Position numbers and translations under genes: made by a program
Shown: positions 7,901 through 12,996 of the stretch, in pieces
Layout: every line of letters starts with the position of its first letter
How positions within the stretch are numbered: position 1 is the stretch's first letter
The notes under the pieces: generated by a model
Told to the model about the DNA's origin: nothing
What the model saw: only the letters and a program-made list of their open reading frames with translations
Database searches by the model: none
NCBI GenBank assembly: GCA_035403355.1
Contig: DAONFA010000004.1
Span: 51,621 to 115,620 of the forward strand
Length of the DNA: 64,000 nt
Source of the DNA: Candidatus Cloacimonas sp.
GTDB taxonomy: Bacteria; Cloacimonadota; Cloacimonadia; Cloacimonadales; Cloacimonadaceae
Reading direction: 5' to 3'

Positions 7901-8052
7901 GAAAAAGAGGGTGGGGTGTAGAGAGATTGAAGGCAGGTGAAAATTGTAAGTCAAAATCTCCCGCCGTCTGCATTGTGACTTTTCCGAGGGGCTTACGCAC
8001 CCATCGCTATTTTTGTGTCGCCCTAAAGGGCTTTTGGCAAAGGGCTGAGAGC
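7850..8052 (+). repeat. ~205-bp direct repeat, copy 1 (flanks the third leader cassette)
   Basis: This segment runs from the TTTTAACTCACAATTTTTCGG element, through a GTGAAAAAGAGGGTGGGG stretch and a GAAGGCAGGTGAAAATTGTAAG stretch, into a palindromic unit (GAGGGGCTTACGCACCC...GTCGCCCTAAAGGGC) and GGCAAAGGGCTGAGAGC. It is closely similar over its full length to 9961-10165. The two copies are in the same orientation and enclose the third leader cassette with its two genes. Confidence 0.85.
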
Positions 8053-8129
8053 GAAAAGTTTATCCTTGTTGTTCAAAAGAAACCAGGTTTTTTTGCGTTA
8101 CCGCTTGCTTGTTGGTAATGAAATAAAGC

Positions 8130-8600
8130 GTTAGAGGTGGTTGACGAGGAGGTAACCATTGCGGGAAAAAAGCGGGAAAAGTGGTTGACCAGGAGGTCAC
8201 CATTGCGGAAAAAGTGCGAAAAATGGTTGACGAGGACGTCAACACTCCGCACACTAAAGGGCTTTTTTATTCGGAAGAACGACGTCCTCGTCGTTCATAA
8301 GAAACCAGGTTTTTTTCGTTACCGCTTGCTTGTTGGTAATGAAATAAAGCGCAAGAGGTGGTTGGCCAGGAGGTCAACACTCCGCACACTAAAGGGCTTT
8401 TGTATTCGGAAGAACGACGTCCTCGTCGTTCAAAAGAAACCAGGTTTTTTTGCGTTACCGCTTGCTTGTTGGTAATGAAATAAAGCGTGAAAGGTGGTTG
8501 ACGAGGACGTCAACACTCCGATGTTTACCTAAAGGGCTTTTGTATTCGGAAGAACGACGTCCTCGTCGTTCATAAGAAACCATTTTTGATTGCCATCCAC
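8130..8600. repeat. Field of hairpin repeats
   Basis: Dense mix of GTTGACC-AGGA-GGTCAC variants, GTTGACG-AGGA-CGTCAAC (8224-8241, 8498-8515) and AACGACG-TCCT-CGTCGTT hairpins (about 8279-8296, 8414-8431, 8549-8566). A CTTACCGAAAGGCAAGCG-like linker appears as GTTACCGCTTGCTTGTTGGTAATG and recurs about every 135 bp. Long open frames through this region on both strands are translations of the repeats. No gene is supported between 8053 and 8700. Confidence 0.85.
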
Positions 8601-8715
8601 ATAAGTTGTTACTTGAATCCTTCCAATTGTAATTATCACTTATAGTTGTCATATTGGAATGAATACTTTAGGAAGATGTTTTTTTCTTTTATCACCCAAG
8701 CTTATAGAAAAAAAC

Positions 8716-8845
8716 TTGACTTGGATTGATAATCTGGAAATAATGTAATTATATATTTTCTTAACATAGATTGTGAGAAACGAGGGATATTAGATTTCCT
8801 CAAATAAGCTGAAAAACAATGAGTTGGAATGGACACCACTTTTTA
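8716..8845 (+). promoter_or_regulatory. Promoter plus structured leader element, copy 3 (upstream of HTH-like gene)
   Basis: The -35 TTGACT is at 8716-8721 and the -10 AATAAT at 8739-8744, with a 17-bp spacer. The leader block at about 8775-8830 aligns with the other two copies. The first hairpin is GAGGGA...TTCCTC instead of GAGGG...CCCTC, so pairing is kept with changed bases (a G-U and an A-U pair). The last hairpin AGTTGG...CCACT has one bulge and is followed by TTTTT. Unlike copies 1 and 2, another 135 nt and a strong terminator separate it from the gene. Confidence 0.6.
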
Positions 8846-8926
8846 GGACATAGCAGAGAAAACTAATCCTAAAGGATGATTAATATGGTGTTTCAAGATT
8901 ACTTAATAACAGTAGTGAATTATTGG

Positions 8927-8948
8927 CTTTGCTTAAAAGCAAAGTTTT
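8927..8948 (+). terminator. Intrinsic terminator between leader copy 3 and its gene
   Basis: The stem CTTTGCTT/AAGCAAAG (8927-8944) is followed directly by TTTT (8945-8948) and more A/T. It lies 33 nt before the ATG at 8982 and downstream of the leader promoter. Transcripts from that promoter would either end here, giving a free RNA of about 200 nt, or read through into the gene. This is the arrangement of an attenuator or of an RNA gene with regulated read-through. Confidence 0.65.
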
Positions 8949-8981
8949 ATTAGCACATAATAAGATAAAGAGGAGTATAAT

Positions 8982-9557
8982 ATGGATTTAACTATTGATA
9001 TTAGGTTTGAGGATATTATGCCCAAATGCGATATAGACGATTTGTTAGAATCCTTGGGCATTGAAAATGACATCCTTAAAGATTCACTTACCAAGTTAGC
9101 CAAAGCTGCAATTGAAGAATATATTTTAATGCTAACCGGTAACACGCTGTTCTCAAAAGCAGACGAAATCAAACAACTTCGTCTTTTCTTGATTATCCGT
9201 CGTTATTTTGAAGAAGAATTACCAACGGTTCAAGAGATATCTTATATGTTTCATATAACAGATACAGCAGCAAATACTTTATTAAAGAATGTTCTCTCTA
9301 AATACAGTAAAGGTTTAGAAAAGAGTTTGAATCAATATATTTACAAGATGTTAAAATCTGCAAAATACCGTGATAAAAAAAAGATTATGGTTTGTACTTC
9401 CCCAGAAATTCTGGCAAGAATGAATCAAAAGCTAAGCACTGAAGCCCCTAGTTTAAAAAAAGTAAATAAAGTATTCGGATCTGCTGGGGAAATTGAATGC
9501 AGTGAGGATACTTATAATAAACTAAAAGAACTATATGGACCTCAAAATGGGAAGTAA
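8982..9557 (+). CDS. Uncharacterised protein with predicted helix-turn-helix segment
   Basis: This 191-residue protein was not recognised as a named family. Residues about 67-110 (LRLFLIIRRYFEEELPTVQEISYMFHITDTAANTLLKNVLSKY region) look like a winged or simple helix-turn-helix, with a T-V-Q-E-I-S-x-x-F-x-I-T-x-x-x-A-N-T-L pattern. That would make it a DNA-binding, possibly autoregulatory protein. The rest is charged and helical, with Lys-rich residues around 115-140. SD AGAGGAG stands 7 nt before the ATG. Its stop codon overlaps the start of the small membrane-protein gene in another frame, so the two are translationally linked and probably act together. Confidence 0.6.
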   Translation: MDLTIDIRFEDIMPKCDIDDLLESLGIENDILKDSLTKLAKAAIEEYILMLTGNTLFSKADEIKQLRLFLIIRRYFEEELPTVQEISYMFHITDTAANTLLKNVLSKYSKGLEKSLNQYIYKMLKSAKYRDKKKIMVCTSPEILARMNQKLSTEAPSLKKVNKVFGSAGEIECSEDTYNKLKELYGPQNGK

Positions 9558-9915
9558 TAATATTGCATTAGTATCACTAATATTGGTTATATTAGTATTC
9601 TTCCTGGAGGAAATACAACAAGAATATTTAATATTTGAAAACAAAAAAATACCTCCAACAGATCAAAAAATTGAAAGAAAAAATTGGCATTCAAGCAAAA
9701 TGTCTATTTTCTTTAGAATTTTATTCAGCATTGTCTTTGAAATAGTAGTTATAACTGTTTATTCCAGTGTTGTTATTGATGTTTTTTTGAACTATAAATT
9801 TAGTTTAAAACATCCAGATATAAATTGCAGCTTATCTGTATTATTCTACTTCTCTGTAATTGCTTTATTGATATATTCTGTTAGTTTAATAATAAAGGTA
9901 ATAAAAAAAAGATAG
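9535..9915 (+). CDS. Small membrane protein with about three transmembrane segments
   Basis: This protein has 126 residues (or 122 if the second Met at 9547 is used). Hydrophobic stretches lie at about residues 9-25 (IALVSLILVILVFFLEE), 58-84 (FFRILFSIVFEIVVITVYSSVVIDVFL) and 102-122 (VLFYFSVIALLIYSVSLIIKV), with a basic C-terminal end. The gene overlaps the end of the upstream HTH-like gene by 23 bp, indicating coupled expression. No family was recognised. A small membrane protein paired with a possible regulator, under a leader shared with a methylase and a HEPN-like gene, would fit an effector of an abortive-infection or toxin pair, but no motif proves that. The stop is followed by TAGCCCTTTT, as at the end of the methylase cassette. 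Confidence 0.6.
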   Translation: MDLKMGSNNIALVSLILVILVFFLEEIQQEYLIFENKKIPPTDQKIERKNWHSSKMSIFFRILFSIVFEIVVITVYSSVVIDVFLNYKFSLKHPDINCSLSVLFYFSVIALLIYSVSLIIKVIKKR

Positions 9916-9960
9916 CCCTTTTCTTTGTTTACGGTATAAAACATAAACCGATTTTTTTAG

Positions 9961-10165
9961 GTTTTAACTCACAATTTTTCAGTTTGGAAACCAGTTGCAG
10001 AGCGGTTGGAAGTGAAAAAGATGGTGGGGTGTAGAGAGATTGAAGGCAGGTGAAAATTGTAAGTCAAAACCTTCCGCCGTCTGCATTGTGATTTTTCCGA
10101 GGGGCTTACGCACCCATCGCTATTATTGTGTCGCCCTTAGGGGCTTTTGGCAAAGGGCTGAGAGC
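9961..10165 (+). repeat. ~205-bp direct repeat, copy 2
   Basis: Same order and sequence as 7850-8052 with scattered substitutions (for example TTTTTCAG for TTTTTCGG and CCTTCCGCC for TCTCCCGCC). Together the copies flank the cassette at 8716-9915 and could let it be lost or copied by homologous recombination. It includes one palindromic unit, GAGGGGCTTACGCACCC to GTCGCCCTTAGGGGC, at about 10099-10145. Confidence 0.85.
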
Positions 10166-10184
10166 TAAGGGTTTTTCAGCCATT

Positions 10185-10278
10185 TTTTGATCTCAACCCT
10201 CTAAACTTTTTCAACTTTCAAAACCTTATTTTCTTTATGATTTTTCTTTTATGTCTTTTCATTATGGAATGGATATAA
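10185..10278 (-). repeat. Interspersed ~70-bp repeat (copy 3), minus orientation
   Basis: This copy reads, on the minus strand, CATTCCATAATGAAAAGACA followed by AAAAG/A-rich sequence, AAAATAAGG and a TTGAAAAAGTTTAGAGGG tail. It matches the copies after the TonB gene (about 3168) and at 45.0 kb. Its left edge supplies the last codons and the stop of the small reading frame at 10249-10419. Confidence 0.65.
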
Positions 10279-10419
10279 TTCTTTTACTTTATCTTCCAGC
10301 CATTCCAGAATTTCTAATTCCGCAATTGCTTTTTTCTTCATATCCTTACGATATTCAAGATAAGTGCGGGCTTTTATATCGCTGGATTGAGCGTAAATGG
10401 TCTTTCCGTCTAAATTCAT
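10249..10419 (-). CDS. Small 56-residue protein or truncated N-terminus downstream of methyltransferase
   Basis: A start ATG at 10419 lies 12 nt after the methylase stop codon, and the frame ends at TAA 10249-10251. The protein begins MNLDGKTIYAQSSDIKARTY and is rich in charged helix-forming residues. Its last seven residues (PFHNEKT) are encoded by the interspersed 70-bp repeat, which suggests that a longer gene was cut by arrival of the repeat. A gene following a DNA methylase in this way is often the partner restriction enzyme, so this could be the N-terminal remnant of one. No endonuclease motif is left, so that is a guess. It may also be a genuine small protein. Confidence 0.5.
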   Translation of the reverse strand: MNLDGKTIYAQSSDIKARTYLEYRKDMKKKAIAELEILEWLEDKVKELYPFHNEKT

Positions 10420-10431
10420 AACTTGTATTCC

Positions 10432-11484
10432 TCACCAAATTTCTGTTTGATGATAAGTGAGAGTTTTAATTGCCTCGTAGGCAATCTCAGGATATATTTC
10501 ATAGCCAATACCATTACGTTTTAAATCAGCAGCAGCAGAAAGAGTTACTCCTGATCCGGCAAAAGGATCAAGAATTGTTTCTCCAATATAACTAAACGCT
10601 TTAATTAAACGGAATGGAAGTTCATAAGGAAAAGGTGCTATATGATTTCTGTTATCTCCACTTCCCTGTGGTTTCATAACCCAAACATCACTTTTCTTAA
10701 TTGACAGCCAAAAGTCCTTGTCCAATTTGGACTGTTCTTTTTGCTCTTTAGTGAGATGTCCATATTTATTAAAGCCCTTCTTTTCCGGTTTATCAAACTC
10801 CAGAATGAATTCGTGCATATTGTTAATTAAAATTCCACCCGGATAAGGATAAGTACCAAAATGTGCTCGGACGGCATTGGTTTTTTGCCAGATAATATCT
10901 CTTTTGAATATAAATCCTATTTTCTCACATAAATCTATGGTTCTTCCTACTAAATTTAAGGTTCTAAACTTCCCTTTATCTAACCGAACAGGAAGGTTCA
11001 TAATATTGATAAATGCTTTTCTACCTGGTTGTAAGACCCTGAAAACTTCTTTCCAGACCTTTCCTATTTCCTCAAACCATTCATCTATGTTATGAATATT
11101 ACCAAGATCATCAGAAACCGGTTCTCCTGAATACATTTTGGTATCAAAATAAGGTGGTGAAGTAATCATTAGATGGATGCTATTATCCTCTTGCTCTTCC
11201 ATACGCATAGAGTTCTCTATATAAATTCTTTGAATTGAGCCATTGATCTCAATAACATTCACTTTTTCTATATCCGAACTTTTACTTTTAGTTTTAGGTA
11301 TAAAATTTGAACTGTAGTCCTTTAACTCTTTCAGATCAAAGCGCATTTGTCCGCTTGTAGCAATTTGTGCTTTTATAAGATGTTTATTGACAATATTATG
11401 CAGCATCTCTACGGTTATCCCTAAAAATTTTGCTGCTTCTATGGCTGATAGATAAGTTCTATTTTTATAGTCCGTTAGTTCCAT
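10432..11484 (-). CDS. DNA methyltransferase with N-terminal MerR/excisionase-like DNA-binding domain
   Basis: This 350-residue protein has an N-terminal helix-turn-helix (residues about 8-58, YLSAIEAAKFLGITVEMLHNIVN), the type found in MerR/Xis-like proteins. A methylase of the permuted beta class follows: catalytic TSPPYFD at residues 108-114 and the SAM-binding LDPFAGSGVT near 306-315. SPPY favours N4-cytosine or N6-adenine methylation. The gene is followed by a 56-codon frame that may be the stump of a partner gene. A separate DNA-binding domain on the N-terminus could provide autoregulation or target recognition. It is on the opposite strand to the leader cassettes and has no copy of that leader. 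No endonuclease is present, so it is probably an orphan methylase. Confidence 0.85.
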   Translation of the reverse strand: MELTDYKNRTYLSAIEAAKFLGITVEMLHNIVNKHLIKAQIATSGQMRFDLKELKDYSSNFIPKTKSKSSDIEKVNVIEINGSIQRIYIENSMRMEEQEDNSIHLMITSPPYFDTKMYSGEPVSDDLGNIHNIDEWFEEIGKVWKEVFRVLQPGRKAFINIMNLPVRLDKGKFRTLNLVGRTIDLCEKIGFIFKRDIIWQKTNAVRAHFGTYPYPGGILINNMHEFILEFDKPEKKGFNKYGHLTKEQKEQSKLDKDFWLSIKKSDVWVMKPQGSGDNRNHIAPFPYELPFRLIKAFSYIGETILDPFAGSGVTLSAAADLKRNGIGYEIYPEIAYEAIKTLTYHQTEIW

Positions 11485-11985
11485 TTTTCGTTAACCAAGT
11501 TTATCCTTATGAATTTTGTGGTAGTTACAGAACAAATTATGCAATTCTTCCCTCCTGTGAATACGCATTATATATTCCTTGTAGAGTTGCCTAAATTTTA
11601 AAGCATCCATTTTTTAGACAAAGGACAACAAATCTCCTTCTCTCCCTTTATTAACAAACACTAAAACCGTTTTGGGGCTCTACCAAAGTGTAATTAGGCA
11701 ACCAGATATTCTACTTTCTTAAAAAAAATCCCTTCTCACTATATTACTTCTATCCTATAAAAACCAAGCGTTAAATACTGTCAACGAAATTCACTTCCAA
11801 ACTCGGATTCCTCTTCTCATAATTATTTTAGCTATTATACCCAAAGAAATGCCGGAAACCAAACTGGGGAGGGGACTTTTTCTTTTCCACCAGACCTAAG
11901 GTCTTAAAAAATATACTTTATGCTACAGCGGTAGTTGCAGAATCGGAATTCTCCGAATTATTTTACCAAAACCAACCAACAATTT
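11485..11985. other. Gene-free spacer upstream of the second methyltransferase
   Basis: About 500 bp, AT-rich. A 25-codon minus-strand frame (ATG at 11568, stop 11491-11493) has an AAAGGA SD and ends just before the methylase start. It might be a leader peptide but nothing else supports it. No repeats of the main families and no RNA gene are recognised. Confidence 0.4.
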
Positions 11986-12000
11986 ACTTGACACGGGTGG

Positions 12001-12310
12001 TGTTTGATAAAAGAGAGAACTTGTAAGAAGAGTTTTGTACCGTCGCTCGCTGTAGCGCCAATTTCTTGTGTAGTGTTTGATAAAAGAGAGAACTTATAAG
12101 AAGAGTTTTGTACCGGCGCTCGCTGTAGCGCCAATTTCTTGTGTAGTGTTTGTTAAAAGAGAGAACTTGTAAGAAGAGTTTTGTACCGGCGCTCGCTGTA
12201 GCGCCAATTTTTAGTGTAGTGTTTGTTATAAGAGAGAACTTATAAGAAGAGTTTTGTACCGGCGCTCGCTGTAGCGCCAATTTCTTGTGTAGTGTTTGAT
12301 AAAAGAGAGA
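12001..12310 (+). repeat. 73-bp tandem repeat array ending at a lipoprotein gene
   Basis: Units start with TGTTTGATAAAAGAGAGAAC at 12001, 12074, 12147, 12220 and 12293, a constant 73-bp period. Each carries an 18-nt hairpin GGCGCT-CGCTGT-AGCGCC after TTTTGTACC (the first has GTCGCT). The fifth unit is cut short at about 12320, where it merges into the ribosome-binding region of the lipoprotein gene. The hairpin also occurs in inverted form at about 59548-59565. Confidence 0.9.
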
Positions 12311-12330
12311 ACTTATACGAAGAGAGAAAA

Positions 12331-12945
12331 ATGATGAAAAATAGATATTACATAATCCCGGGTTTAGCAATTATCCTGTTTTTGCTTTCCGCTTGTGAAT
12401 CCGGAGGGAAGCTGCAGGTTTTTAACCAATGTTCCTATCCTGCCTATCTTAGAGTGGATAATATGGATCAGAAGACAATTCCTGCAGGGGAATCCGTTTC
12501 CTATAATATAGACACGGACACCCAAAATATTTTTACCGGCGAAGTGAAAAAGAAGCTGAAACTATGGTTAGTAGGGGAAACATACAGTATATATGATCAG
12601 GTGCAGAATATTTACATAGATTCTACCTGGATTGAAGTGAAAGCTGGTAAAACATACAGCATTTACCTAAATCCCAATCGTGCTTGCGTGAAGGTTGTAA
12701 ACAACTCCGATAAGATAATCACCCAAGCGGAAATTTGGCAGCATAGTCCTTTAACTTATTATCAGGTAGGCGTTTTGTATAATATTTTACCTGGCGAAAG
12801 CAGATTTTTACGAGTGGACTATGGAACGAATTATTACTATCAGGTGGAATTATACTTGCAGGATGAATCCCATTACACTTTTGTAGATAGTGAAGAAATT
12901 TTAGGCAAAGATGAGCAGTATTTAGTTACTTTTAATGGAGAATAA
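12331..12945 (+). CDS. Hypothetical lipoprotein
   Basis: This 204-residue protein has a lipoprotein signal peptide: MMKNRYYIIPGLAIILFLLS, then the lipobox LSAC with the lipidated Cys at residue 22. The mature part is all-beta in character, rich in Tyr, Asn and Val, with repeated phrases such as IDSTWIEVKAGKTYSIYLNPN, and likely faces the periplasm or cell surface. I chose the ATG at 12331. A longer frame from 12292 would begin inside the 73-bp repeat and put charged residues before the signal. The SD is the GAAGAGAG run at the edge of the last repeat unit, so the repeat array may influence expression. The function is unknown. Confidence 0.75.
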   Translation: MMKNRYYIIPGLAIILFLLSACESGGKLQVFNQCSYPAYLRVDNMDQKTIPAGESVSYNIDTDTQNIFTGEVKKKLKLWLVGETYSIYDQVQNIYIDSTWIEVKAGKTYSIYLNPNRACVKVVNNSDKIITQAEIWQHSPLTYYQVGVLYNILPGESRFLRVDYGTNYYYQVELYLQDESHYTFVDSEEILGKDEQYLVTFNGE

Positions 12946-12996
12946 AGCAAGCGGGCAAACTTGCGGGGCAAAAAATAAAAGGACAAGGAGTTAATA

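Noticed and set aside
8137..8475. 112-codon open frame in the repeat field
   Set aside because: Composed of repeated KGFFIRKNDVLVVHKKPGFF phrases, which are translations of the AACGACG hairpins and linkers.
11491..11568. 25-codon minus-strand frame just before the second methylase
   Set aside because: It has a plausible SD but is too short to support without conservation data. It could be a leader peptide or chance.
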